A stretch of DNA of 25,141 nucleotides from Phoronis australis (GCA_002633005.1 NMRA01000997.1:50119-75259); one strand, 5' to 3'; shown: positions 9,891-20,922, counted from the stretch's first letter. The notes: generated by a model from the letters alone, not told the origin. Made by a program: numbers and translations.

Positions 9891-10654
9891 TCTGGTTGTG
9901 CCGTATATGCTAGGCCATGCGTAATAGATACAGTTTTTTAAAATAGTGTTGTATGAAACAAAATTCCACATTAATTTACAATGTAGGAACTCGAAAGAAA
10001 TATTGTTTGTGATGCATCCGTTCCTGCTTTGAGAACTTGTGTAAAAGAACTTATGAAACGGGTGTGACATCCTCTGATCTTTACTGATGCAACTGTTACA
10101 GACTATACACTTTTTTGATGCTTACGACCAATAATCGTGCTGTCACCCAGTGCTAATGCATCGGTTTGCGACAATCTTCAAAGTTAAAGGCAGGATTCAA
10201 CTAAAATTTCATACTCCCCTGTTACAGATTGGACATTATCAAGTCCTTGGTGGGTGTCGCGTAATTCGCTGAAAACGTAGGTCACGCTTGCACGATTTGA
10301 AGATTTTGAAATGTCGAGTTTTCGAACTTTCCTCCAAACTTTTGATGATTGTGGAGGCTTACAGAGCGTTGTTTTTTTTTCAGAGAACTGGGTGGTAAAC
10401 TCGTTTAATATCAGTCAATAGGGATAAACAGGGTTTGGTGGCCTTTTAATCTAACGGAATCTGAGAGACCTCAGTTGTGGGTGACCCATCGGCAGGAAAC
10501 GATATCTATGTCGGCACAAGGAGTTGCACACAGTGGTGCAGTTGCTAGCTGTTGCCGCGAGGACATTGCATGTTTCGTGTAACGGAGGTCAAGTATGAAG
10601 CAGGCAATTTGCCATGTTGGTACACTGTCGTCGCTAGTTGGCGCTACGTCGTTC
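9891..10654. other. Non-coding sequence, no gene seen
   Basis: No domain, RNA gene or tandem repeat is recognised. Short open frames overlap on both strands without support. Confidence 0.5.
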
Positions 10655-11534
10655 GTCCATTGTGCAAACAGATACACCAGGCCGCAGGAGTTCTATTCTT
10701 TTTACTCGAAATTGAACTCAAAATTATGTTTGGCATTTTCTACTTTTCTTTTTCTGCGAACTCAAGATAAGCGTGTATTATTCTATGATCGAATACATCA
10801 TGACATACGTGGACAATGTTTGTCCCACTTTGCAGTTGATAAACCCAACATCAGGCTAAAAGTACGAGTTTGAATTCCAAATCTTCGAATTTTCACTCGA
10901 GTTTGTATCACGAATGTAAGGGTCATCAAGTGCAAACTTGGACTAGAAACTCATATGCATCAATTATAATGTATTCGAACACAGTCTAATAACCACTTAT
11001 GTTGAGTTCGCTCTAAAGTAGCAGAGAAATTCCCAAAAATGATTTCGAGTTCGTTTCTAGTACAAAGATTAGATTCTGGGCCCAGATCTCTCATCAGAAT
11101 AAAGACGTAAAAAAGAAACTGACGAAAGTGGAAAAACTTTCGTTAAGAGAATCAAACTTATGCTATAAGAACTGTGATCATGAGAAAAAATGAATGTCTG
11201 AGATTTTGGAAAAAAACGTATGACTGTTGATTCCCAAAGAAATATGTGTTTTGACTAGGTCTGAAATGTTGACACTTTTATAGCATAAAGTATTAACGTT
11301 TGTGAATTAGTATCGCCGGGTATGTAAATCAGGGTATTGAATGAGCAGTCAATTGCAACTCACATATCACATGAGAATGAAATCCTAATTATCATCAAGA
11401 TATAACACAAATCCGAAATCGTACAAGATGCCACAATCAGTCATGAAGATGTTAAATCTCATGAGTCAATAATGGCAAGGGTAATAACAATTTTTCAAAT
11501 AATCAAATTCAATAACGATAAAAATTCCATAATA
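10655..11534. repeat. Direct duplication, copy 1 (~880 bp)
   Basis: It starts GTCCATTGTGCAAACAG and runs to about AAAAATTCCATAA. It aligns end to end with 11749-12631, with roughly one difference per 20 bases by eye plus a few small indels. Plus-strand open frames at its left end differ between copies at six sites, all of them amino-acid changing, so that frame does not look like a conserved protein. Its distal part (about 11330-11534) is distantly similar to the end of the minus-strand pseudogene at 12655-12830. Confidence 0.9.
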
Positions 11535-11748
11535 TCAGGAAGAGATAACCAGGAAGGGACAACTAGCTAAACCGCCGTTTTTGGCCTCCTTCCCCGGACT
11601 AATTTTAGGACTTAAGTTTCGTTTAAAAGGAAACAGATGATTTCATCAGAGAGATTAAAGCTTTTTCTATAGAAGGATGTCAAAAAACTCAGTTTGCAAC
11701 CTTAAACAGTGGTGTAATTGTACTTTGAAAATATCGACTTCAGCGCAN
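11535..11748. other. Spacer between duplicates, ending in the only N
   Basis: About 214 bases lie between the copies with no recognised feature. The single ambiguous base is at 11748, directly before the first base of copy 2 (11749). Confidence 0.85.
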
Positions 11749-12631
11749 GTCCATTGTGCAAACAGATACACCAGGCCGCAGGAGTTCTATTCTTTTTACT
11801 CGAAATTGAACTCAAAATTATGTTTGGCATTTTCTACTTTTCTTTTTGTGCGAACTCAAGATGAGCGTCTATTATTATATGATCGAATACATCATGACAT
11901 ACGTGGACAATTTTTGTCCCAGTTTGCAGTTGATAAACCCAACATCAGGCTAAAAGTACGAGTTTGAATTCGTAATTTGGAGTTTTCACTCGAGTTTGTA
12001 TCACGAATGTAAGGGTCATCAAGTGCAAACTTGGACTAGAAACTCATATGCGTAAACTATAATGTATTCGAGCAGTCTAATAACCGCTTATCTTGAGTTC
12101 ACTCTAAAGTAGCAGAGAAATTCCCAAAAATTATTTCGAATTCGTTTCGAGTACAAAGATTAGAGACCGGGCCCTGATCTCACATCAGAATAAAGACGTA
12201 AAAAAGAAACTGACGAAAGTGGAAAAACTTTCGTTAAAAGAATCAAACTTATGCTATAAGAACTGTGATCATGAAAAAAAATGAATGTCTGAGATTTTGG
12301 AAAAAAAACGTATAACTGTTGATTCCCAAAGAAATATGTGTTTTGACTAGGTCTGAAATGTTGACACTTTTATAGTTTATAGCATAAACGTTTGTGAATT
12401 AGTATAGCCGGGTATGTAAATCAGGGTATTGAATGAGCAGTCAATTGCAACTCACATATCACATGAGAATGAAATCGTAATTATCGTCAAGATATAACCA
12501 AATATCCGAAATCGTACAGAATGCCACAAACAGTCATGAAGATGTTAAATCTCATGAGTCAATAATGCCACGGGTAATGACAATAATTTTTCAAATAATC
12601 AAATGCAATAACAATAAAAATGCCCATAAAA
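11749..12631. repeat. Direct duplication, copy 2 (~880 bp)
   Basis: This is the second copy of 10655-11534, starting immediately after the N with GTCCATTGTGCAAACAG. It includes small indels such as an extra TTTATAG near 12374 relative to copy 1. A diverged third partial copy follows at about 12655-12830. Confidence 0.9.
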
Positions 12632-12657
12632 TGGACTACTTTAAAAAAGACATTAAA

Positions 12658-13032
12658 TCAGGGTTTGAACAAGTAGTCCATTGCTAACTCACATACCATA
12701 TGATTACAAAAATGGCTAAGTTCGTATGCGTAGATTCCAGAAACACTGATTGAGATAATTAATCTCGTGAAACAAAGGTTTTTAAAATAATCATACGCGC
12801 CAACCATAAAACTACCCGTAAAACAGCCTGCAAAAAAGCCTCCGAGGCACGCCTTTTGAAATTGACTGAACTTTTGACTGTTCAACCAAAAAAATAAACT
12901 GTCTCTTTGTTTTTCTTGGTAATAAAAGATTCCACAGAACACCCCAAAATACCGAGGCTCTTTTGTTTTGGTGGCCCACATGTTGTCAAGATGTCGGACA
13001 AACTTGTTAAAAGCATTTTCCAACGATAGCAT
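12658..13032 (-). CDS. Open frame of 124 codons, TPR-like, probably part of the pseudogene
   Basis: This is the longest unbroken piece of the minus-strand remnant. It starts at an ATG in weak context and ends at TGA near 12658. YYQEKQRDSLFFWLNS resembles a TPR helix pair (Y-x-x-G-x-Y-x-x-A-L) with one residue missing, and GAYDYFKNL looks like a second. Its last third is homologous at DNA level to the distal part of the 10655-12631 duplicates, where the frame is broken. It could be expressed alone as a small protein, but a fragment of the larger decayed gene is more likely. Alternatively, the hydrophobic middle could be read as membrane segments. Confidence 0.35.
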   Translation of the reverse strand: MLSLENAFNKFVRHLDNMWATKTKEPRYFGVFCGIFYYQEKQRDSLFFWLNSQKFSQFQKACLGGFFAGCFTGSFMVGAYDYFKNLCFTRLIISISVSGIYAYELSHFCNHMVCELAMDYLFKP

Positions 13033-13529
13033 TAGAATATCTATTATACCTTCTACTTATTGATTGCAGGTATAGAATCTCTGCAGTAAAAACGGGATTA
13101 CCAATTTGAAATTTGTGCAGAATGTAGTTGACGAAAGGGACTACTGTACAGAAATATCTAGAGCACCAATTTGCTTTCTTGAACGAAAAATACATTTTCA
13201 GGTCGATCCCAGACGCCCTGTGGTTGCACGCTCATGAATTCATTTTGCCGCGACTTGTTGGTGTACATCATAAGTGTGTTACTATGGATATTGCAACTTC
13301 TAGCTTGTGTCCTGATTGCTCTACAATAATTCCCTCTTTGACCATTTCATCCATAATGTCCCACGGAGTACTGCTGTTCAGAGAATAAACATTTTAAACA
13401 AACTGATTACGAGGCTAGGTAACCTGAACTCCCCTTCTTTAATGTCAAAGACATCCCCATCGCGAACAAAACTCAGGTGTGGTAAGTATCTCTTCACCAT
13501 GTCCATCATGTCATTTTGCTCCTGCATGT

Positions 13530-13565
13530 TTCGTCAAATTTCGTCAAATTTCGTCAAATTTCGTC
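13530..13565. repeat. 10-bp tandem repeat (TTCGTCAAAT, ~3.6 copies)
   Basis: Perfect tandem copies of TTCGTCAAAT lie inside the decayed nucleotidyltransferase region, just after the residues APTDEI, where the frame ends in a stop. Ten is not a multiple of three, so each copy shifts the frame. Confidence 0.95.
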
Positions 13566-14410
13566 TGTGGGAGCTCTGATTAACTCTATTACTTTCCTCG
13601 TTGGTCTATTAGGACGACCAAGCAGTGGGTGGCAGGCATATGTCGCTGCGCTGACGAACTGGAAACCGCGGGAAGACACTATGTGTTCGAACCAGTTTCC
13701 TCTAGGTTTGTCGTTGTCGTTCAGTAATTTAATTTGTATCGGTTTCAAAACAGTTTTTATTAAATTCAAAACAAAATTCCTAAAATATTCAATGTTGCTT
13801 TCATCTTCAACCAGAATGCACCACTCAATGTCGGAATACGTTGTCGTTTCACTTCAAGCCACAGAACCTAACCCTAAAACTGGAAACTGGTGGTCCCACT
13901 ATCCGTAGTGATGTAGAAATCAGACACCAGAAAAGTTTCTCATTTGGTGAATAAAGTCTTCGAACTGTTGTCTTGTCTCACGAACTTATTCTTTTTAAAT
14001 GTCTATTCGCTCGTTGTCTGACAATTTGCACTAGATATAGCCTGAATTTCAGCCATTAGCACATTTGCGCTGCAAGATGTCGTCTCTCTGATAATAATTA
14101 GATTAAATTGAACTTCGAAAATGTAAAATAAAGTGTTTTTTTTCGTATTTTATTAACATCTCGCAAAAGGCAACTTCATTTCTTTTTATGGCCACTTCAA
14201 CTTTCTCAATGTTCTTTGATCGCTTGGTTCGCAAAATAGCAGCATTGTAGAGCGCAGATGCTTCAATGAAATCTCCATGGGAGCTTTGTCATCGTAGCCC
14301 TCTTTGCACAAATGTCGCCCATTCTTTCCAAATCGTCTCTCGATCCATTTAACAGAGTCTCAGGAAGGAGTTCTTCTTCCATCGCCAGGTCTGTCAGCCT
14401 CTTCTCTACA

Positions 14411-15101
14411 AAATGTTGTCAGTCCATCAACAGATAACTTGCACAAAAGTTTGTTTTAAATCGTTATACATTCTTAAGAAATTAATTTCATACATAATAA
14501 TGTTTAAGTCGACGCAACGATTTCTCCAGTCCAGTGAGTCTTAATCCATGTTGTGCACCAACACAACATACGTTTCAAATCTTTTCATTCTGATGACAGA
14601 AAATGATTCTATCTATGGTGACCATTATTGCGGTAAAACAACACTGTAATTTTAAATTTTCAACATTTGTTTACAAGCATCGTTTCCGTATGTTTCAAAA
14701 TTCTGTAAACGCGACGTCGTTCTCAATCATATACAATTTTTAGCTTTGATTTGTCATCAGAGTAGCATCCCGGCTCAGATCGACGACATTTTCCAATTTG
14801 GGTGTGAGGGTCGCTTTGGTAATATCTTCCTGTTGTTATGCATGTCGCATATTCGAGATATGAAACATCCATCAGGGCATCCGGAACGCGTCATCCCGCA
14901 GGCCCGTAGCCAGGGGGCTTCGGGGGAGAGAGGGTTCAATCGAATCCCCACGCGGAAAAAGTCCACCTCCAGCCTACTGCCATGGGGGCGCATCATGGCT
15001 GGCTGGTCCTCTTAATTCAATGGTGCACACTCCATGATCCATTAAAGATAGGATATAGATGGACAACAACAACCACGTTTGTTGCAACTACAGGTACTAG
15101 C
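14411..15101. other. Non-coding, possible MITE fragment at 14899
   Basis: No gene is seen. From 14899 the sequence CAGGCCCGTAGCCAGGGGG is of a kind I associate with the ends of non-autonomous DNA elements, but no matching right end was found, so it may be a truncated copy. Confidence 0.4.
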
Positions 15102-15411
15102 CAGTGGCAGATTTAGGGGGGACAAGGGGGCCATGGTCCCCCTAAAATTCTCACACATTCCATTTGGCAGTTCGGGGTGCGCATTGCTGACTGTCATATG
15201 CACGCACCCAGGGGGGCTCCGGGACGGAATGCACAATGCATAGCTTTGAACAAACCCCGTTTCCCGTTTTTTGTTAGTAATAAGGTCCACAAACCCAAAA
15301 GTTCAAGACCCCCTACATCCGTACATTTTAGGCTGGGTGCGTGCATGTGGCGAAATTCTGGTCATTCCTGTGTCCTGGCACCCCTAACTCAAAATCCTGG
15401 ATCCGCCCCTG
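15102..15411. mobile_element. 310-bp hAT-like MITE
   Basis: The left end CAGTGGCAGATTTAGG and the reverse complement of the right end, CAGGGGCGGATCCAGG, match at 12 of 16 positions. Both look like the CAG-starting ends of hAT-type non-autonomous elements. CTAGC occurs immediately outside both ends (15097-15101 and 15412-15416). A 5-bp duplication is shorter than the 8 bp typical of hAT, so the superfamily is unsure. There is no coding capacity. Confidence 0.65.
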
Positions 15412-16124
15412 CTAGCTACGATGATAACTAAGTCAGTAACAAATTAAAATTTGCTTCCGATTCAAAGCGCTTCACGTAATCAGAGTGCCGTTCCCTGACA
15501 ACTTCGCCCGAGTGGTGACACACGATCTTGCGGACGAGTAGAGGAGGCTTTGTATTATTTATTGGCATTGAACGCTGCAGTATCTACACCGTAGGCTAGT
15601 AAGGGAGTCTAAAATTGAATGTCTATACCTAGCTAAAATTAGTGCGTTGTGAATGTCTTAAAATCGACCGAGAAACAGCAGCAAATAGCTATAGCATATA
15701 TTATCTATTATTTTGGTGTACTTGTTACGGTAAAGTGCGGCATTTTCAAATTTCGAATTGACAGTGATCGTCAAATATGTGTTCATCGGGTGTCCACTTT
15801 GACTGTGGATTAGTGGATTGACATGCATGCATGTACACATGTGTGCGTTTATCTTCTTTTCAATTCAGTACACGTCAATGATAAGTTCAGTACACATATA
15901 AGAAGTCTTCAGTCCTCGCTCAAACATCAGACATTTCATTACTTTTTTCTTGGACTGAGAAAACTCTGACGAGCATGTTCACATTATTAGGAAAAGTAGA
16001 TCTAGCCCTAAAAAGCGTTGGTTAATGAAGAAAGTCTTTTCTTGTCAATCAGTCATGATGTGCAACCTTGCAGACTTCATGAGAGCAACAGACGTGATGG
16101 AAAAGATTTCCAACGTTACATGTC
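15412..16124. other. Non-coding sequence, no gene seen
   Basis: Apart from the CTAGC at its start, this stretch shows no recognisable coding, RNA or repeat signal. The minus-strand frame at 15658-15840 lacks any motif. Confidence 0.5.
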
Positions 16125-16262
16125 ACTATCCCGAAGGTTCATTAACCTGAAGGTCCGCTATTCTGAAGATACACTATAACTCTGAATGTTCACTACCTTT
16201 GAAAGTTCACTACTTCGAAAGTCCACAATTCGGAAACCAGAACTCCGACAATTCATTACTCT
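16125..16262 (+). repeat. 16-bp-period array, left arm
   Basis: Degenerate units of the type CTAnTnCGAAGGTTCA recur about eight times. GGTTCA-like cores begin near 16136, 16152, 16168, 16187, 16204, 16220, 16236 and 16250. The spacing is mostly 16 with small indels. Confidence 0.8.
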
Positions 16263-16917
16263 AATTGTAAGCTAATAAGCCTGAGCTGACATGAATACAA
16301 TATTGTATTTGTGTCGAATTAGTAACCATTTAAAGTGAGTGCAGGAGTTAAATACTTCTTAAAACATTGATTACAATTTTTACAAATGAGCCCAGATACA
16401 ATTATTATCAATCGTGATTCTTGAATCTGACTAACGATTCGTTCTCAAGATCAGGACTGTGGCGATCAAAGGCGGTTTTGAATTTGAAGAAGACTGAAAG
16501 GGACTTCATGAAGACTGGCAAGGACAGGGTAGCCTACTAACTACTCTGATTTAGTTTCGACCGTCCGTGCGCGTGGTTCCGACGGGTGAGCCTGAGGCGC
16601 AGCGGCCGTAAATTTTCCAATCGCGCTGTGAAATGATGTGATGTTGGCATGGATTTGATGAATGTATCGTGACTGATAATTCATCAATATTCCTACTTCG
16701 TATTCTTTTAAAAATGTAAATACGTACTCATTTTTCCGTATTCGTACGGCCTTCGGGCAATTTCGCATGCGCATGATATCCACACAAAATGTTTTAGTAC
16801 CAGAGCGTTTTTTTCGGTAGCCTATAGGTATACAACTCAGTGCATTTGATAACTGACCAATCGTTTATTTTTGCATTTAAAAGTATAACAATTACACCTG
16901 ATTCCGAAATTTTATAT
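16263..16917. other. Interior between inverted arrays
   Basis: About 655 bases lie between the two inverted 16-bp arrays. No transposase or other recognisable coding sequence is present. If the arrays are the ends of one element, it is non-autonomous. Confidence 0.5.
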
Positions 16918-17012
16918 ATTTTCCAAGTAGTGAACCTTCGAAGTAGTGAACCTTTGGAGTTGTGAACCTTCGCAATAGTGAACCATAGGAATATTGAACC
17001 TTCGGAATAGTT
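16918..17012 (-). repeat. 16-bp-period array, right arm (inverted)
   Basis: TGAACC cores start at 16931, 16947, 16963, 16979 and 16995, a strict 16-base period, with a degenerate sixth at 17011. The unit TGAACCTTCGnAnTAG is the reverse complement of the left array's unit. Confidence 0.9.
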
Positions 17013-20000
17013 GATTGTTCCCATTTCCAGCGATGTAAGCAACTTAAGCAACACGCAAAACTACAACCAGATAAAAAATTTCGTCCAGTCACTCTGCAAC
17101 TAAATATTTCCGTCCGAGAATGTAATGAGGCGTAACCACTCATTTAAGCACGCCTGATTTGAAAATTTTTCAGGAGGTAACGTGAGAACATTTTCTTCCT
17201 GGACCACATTTTATCCGAATTTGTGTCCCGTTCTTTGGGAGCAACCGTCACGGCATCTTTATTTCTGGTATTACGAATTCCATCTCATCTCAGGAGCATA
17301 AAGGTGAGACATTTTGTTGTGTATACAGATTTCCTTTCACCCTAATTAAGCTGTGTCCATTGCCTTACCGAAAACTCTACAGTGTCGACGTTTGCAAATA
17401 GTATCAAAGGTCCACCGTTCCAGAAATTCGAACCACCCCCCAGGAAATGGCTGGTTATAGGCCTGATCACTCATCCGAAATACCTCAGGTTTTTTCGTAA
17501 TCTCAAATTTGTGTGCGTGGTCGAATTTCAATCACACTGCAAGTAATGAGTCAGACTGAAAAACAGGTGACAGAATTTCTACATAGCGTGGGTCTCAGAT
17601 GGTATTTGTTGGTCCCAAGGAAGCAGGAATTTAGTTTTGCGGCCCTGGAATAGGAACACTGCACGTTTAACATTTCAAATTAAAGCTCTTTTTCTTACGT
17701 AAGAAAACAATGTTTTCAGACATTCCCTTCTCCACTCATACAATTCATTTTCTTATCTTCTTGGAAATTATCAACAACTCATTACCTGTAGCCTCTCCTT
17801 GAGATGGAGGTGAGAAAGTTGTAGATGATGTCACCACGGCAGCGACATAACAACAAGCCAGGGAAAGGTACATACAGCAGCAAGTGCTCCTTTGCCAAAT
17901 TCTCAGCGAAAACATTTAAAATTCGTTTAGATGTGTGGTCGTTTCGTAAAATCCACTAGTAGCAGCCCTGACTCTTCAATGGTGAGTAAAATTCCATTAC
18001 AGATCGTATTGATATTCAACTATAAAATCGATGAGAGCAGTAATCAGATCTGCACAGACAAAATGAAACAATAAACGTGTCCAAAAACTATGATCACCTT
18101 GAAACAAAAGACAGTGCAAAATTAGCGTTTCGGAGAATCTTACGCGAGTCTCAGGTCTGAGACATGGGCAAAACCGCTTGGAAATTTCGTCAAAATCCTG
18201 TAGGATTTATTTTATCATATGAACCCTTTTTAATTTTTATTTGAAAAAACATCGCAAACAATTATTTTCGTAGGGTTCCCAATCTTTCTTATTTGCTTCA
18301 GTTTAAGATGAATACGATTCTTTTGTCTAAAAATGTTCCTAGAGTTTAGTTGCAACAAAGCTGTTTTTCCAAAATCCTAATTCTGCCGGCGTTCGCTGGA
18401 TATCATCGAAATAGAATGGATTTTTAACAGATACGATTTTATTTTAATTTTTACACGCTTAATTTACGTGCATCTATTTATTTCGAACTCCAAATAAACT
18501 TCGCATTCTAAGAGATGACCAGTTTTTGCAGGAGTTCGCAGAAACTACATTTTCACAGTCAATATAATTAAAACGTTGCCTTTTTGAAATATCAAAGTAA
18601 AAATCGACTGTCAATAAAAGTATAAAATGTCTGAAGCTATTAGTTGAGACAAATCTATTCAAGTCATTCTGGTGGAAATGTCGTTTTTTAAAGTATACGT
18701 TGATAGCCGTTTCGAAAGCATTTATCAAACTTCTTGTATAAAACTTTTGATCAAATTGCTTGAAACTGGCCTGGGATTTTCCATAACGTTCATCAATGTT
18801 TTTCTTAATCGTGAAGTTACGTTCAGCGTTGATGAACACTTCTTACAAGTTCAACTAGACGGACGAGTCAAGTTACTAAATTTTCGAAAGCAGAGTACCA
18901 CTAACAAAGCGAAAATGGAAGCTCAAGGGTTTCTCAGCAAATAAGATTTTAAAATCAAGATAAAATACAGCATTAGTAGAAATTTTCTCGGTCATAAAAC
19001 GGACGTTTTTGTACCTTCTCTGTTGTATATGCTCCATTAGCCTAAACATTCGAAGCTGTGGCAATATCCGGACTTAGTAGGGACCTTTGGCAATTACAAT
19101 TACCCTTTAGCTACGACTGCCCCTTCCTAGGTCACCATTAGTCTGAGGAGCCCCAGCAGCAACAAAACCGTGTCTCAATTGTCATTGCGCCTCATTGTCA
19201 CTATCCAACGATTTCCGTTTGAGACATCCTTTGTGACGACAAGACGAGGCTCCTGTTTCGTGCGAGGCCCCACTAAGCTGCAGCATTTTACACTAATGGA
19301 TGGCCCATCATCCGGGTACAACAAATTTTAAATAGCCTCTTGCTGTATGAACGTGATGAAGGTCCCTAATCAATGCAACTTGTCATGGTTAATCCGGCAC
19401 TTAAGACAAATCTAAAATTTTACACGATTTGTTCATTGAAACAGAGTATGGCCGAATCGGAAGTCTCGTTCACGACCTTTGACCTGCCGGTACTGCCTAC
19501 AGAGACAAAGCTGTACACTACACTCTTTCACAGTGCAACGAAAGGTAATTTTTAGCACAGGTGGCGCTGTGTCAGATTGTAAGTTGTACGCAAGGAATCT
19601 TCTGGTTTGTGCACACAGCACCTTATTCTCGTCTGTGGTAAAGGAGAATTAATTGCAGCTTTGAAATAGAAGCTGAATCACAAATCTTTTTGTAATGATA
19701 GACAAACCGAGGTTTGCATTGTGGTATTATTGCCCACGGTCGCCTAAAACCCGGTCTTGCTAAGTGGCCAGGGCACTGACATGAAAGTGATGAAGAAAGA
19801 TTACCGAAAATAGGCTAATTATTTTCATCGTCGCCAAGTTAAAGATTTCTAATGTTTGCCTGTGACTTGACGACATTGGATCCTACAACGGAAGTTTTGC
19901 AATATAAGCACTGAACGTTGTGTTTTGTAATTGTGAGAGCGTAACAATAACTTGATCATAAACCCCTGTTTCACATGTGCTGTTGCAATTAATTTGTGGT

Positions 20001-20799
20001 TAATTTTCTGTTCTGTCATGGATTTTAACATTTTTTTCTTGTTGATGATGTATTTTGTCCTTTCCGTTGTGTCCTAGAGATTGTCTCGGCTGAGGCATTG
20101 TCACGGATTGTCGGCCCGGCATACAGGGGCAGGAAGGCGACTAGTCAGGGGATGTGAATTTTAGTCAATATTGGTGACTGCATGCAGATGTTGGGACGGC
20201 CAACGGACTCGTTTGGGAAGCCTATGGAACTGTTAATGACTGCAAACTAGGAAGAACACCATTTTCGTTAGTACCAGTCGACAATACGTACGCGTTTAGT
20301 TTTTTTTACGTGATCACTTCAATGTATTATCTTACTTAGATCCGGTCAGGCTTCCTCAAGCGGGTTTTTGACGTAAAACCTGACATTATGCTAGTTGTAA
20401 ATTTATAACATGAAAAACAATACCATGAGACCATTTCAGCTTTTAATAATTGGTTTTCTTCCTTGAGCTAACTCACAAACTGATGGTCTTGTCGCCTAAA
20501 CACGTACTATACAGGAACGGCGACCGTCAAAGGGCACCACCTGACGGCGATGCAATAACCCGGGAGAGCTTGATTTCTGAGATGTACATAATTATTAATT
20601 TTTGAATTTGACTGCAGTTATTTGCGATAGAAGCATCGGTAGCAAGCGGGTTGGCTCGGATTCCTGCTGTGGTTATAGTTGGTACAATGAATCTCGCTTT
20701 CCTTGCACCTGCAAGGAGTTGTGTAGGCTATAACTCGATTTCCGAGTTCTTTCTTTGATCACACATTTGGAAAATCGCCAGAGCAATATGAGTCATTGA
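17013..20799. other. Long non-coding stretch, no gene recognised
   Basis: Open frames of 60-121 codons occur on both strands (largest 18474-18839 minus, overlapped by 18672-18944 plus). None carries a motif I recognise. Between about 19055 and 19400 there is weak inverted similarity (TAGGGACCTT near both ends, with CCGG nearby) that could be a worn MITE. A short hairpin GTCTCA-GGTC-TGAGAC lies near 18149. Confidence 0.5.
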
Positions 20800-20922
20800 T
20801 ATGAATAAACGCGCGTGACGCTGTTAGCGCAGACAACGAAGGTATTTGATAGCAGTCGGACGTGTCGACCGAGCTCTCTGTTCAGCGTTAGGCGGGAAAC
20901 TGCCGACACTCGTTTTGTTTCA
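20800..20922 (+). promoter_or_regulatory. Candidate CpG-rich promoter / 5' non-coding exon of the TRIM gene
   Basis: About 14 CpG dinucleotides fall in ~120 bases, far denser than the surrounding AT-rich DNA. The stretch ends at a good 5' splice site, TTTCA|GTAAGT (GT at 20923-20924). The matching acceptor would be the AG at 22251-22252, three bases before the TRIM start codon. This is an inferred leader exon; no transcript evidence is available. Confidence 0.4.

Larger units (their letters stand above)
12655..14410 (-). pseudogene. Decayed TPR / nucleotidyltransferase-like gene
   Basis: Minus-strand fragments in several frames read as one protein. In order: an N-terminal helical piece with LLPETLLNG (14409-14299); a TPR-like piece GDFIEASALYNAAILRTK (14277-14224); a linker with VRETRQQFEDFIHQM (about 13985-13940); and a nucleotidyltransferase signature LGSVA-stop-SETTTYSDIEW, fitting the pol-beta-fold pattern hG[GS]x9-13DhEh (Asp 13832-13830, Glu 13826-13824). 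The same frame then stays open to about 13556. Further pieces are FDIKEGEFRLPSLVISLF, STPWDIMDEMVKEGIIVEQ, SRQNEFMSVQPQGV and RYFCTVVPFVNYILHKF, down to 13105. It resembles, from memory, DUF294/GlnD-like domains fused to TPRs in large invertebrate families. A TGA at 13854-13856 replaces the residue after GSVA, and further stops and frameshifts follow, so the copy is almost certainly dead. Introns could account for some breaks. Confidence 0.7.

Noticed and set aside
9654-10070. Three overlapping frames with Gly/Arg/Glu-rich or Pro/Ser-rich runs
   Set aside because: The runs are translations of the GGGA microsatellite.
10595-10873. 92-codon plus-strand open frame, with a near copy at 11677-11967
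   Set aside because: In the shared part the copies differ at six positions and every one changes the amino acid; a conserved protein would show silent changes. The frame is a by-product of the duplication.
13128-13579. Plus-strand frames at 13128-13388 and 13316-13579
   Set aside because: They are antisense to the better-supported minus-strand TPR/nucleotidyltransferase remnant.
16541-17143. Minus-strand frames of 80-86 codons
   Set aside because: Two translate the 16-bp array (repeated RRFTT / GSLL strings), and the third shows no motif.
18474-18944. Overlapping 121-codon minus and 90-codon plus frames
   Set aside because: The composition is plausible, but I recognise no domain or splice context, and an open frame of this size can arise by chance.
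19055-19400. Possible worn hAT-type MITE (TAGGGACCTT near both ends, inverted)
   Set aside because: The match is about ten bases, the ends are not defined and no target-site duplication is seen; kept only as a note in the 17013-20799 entry.
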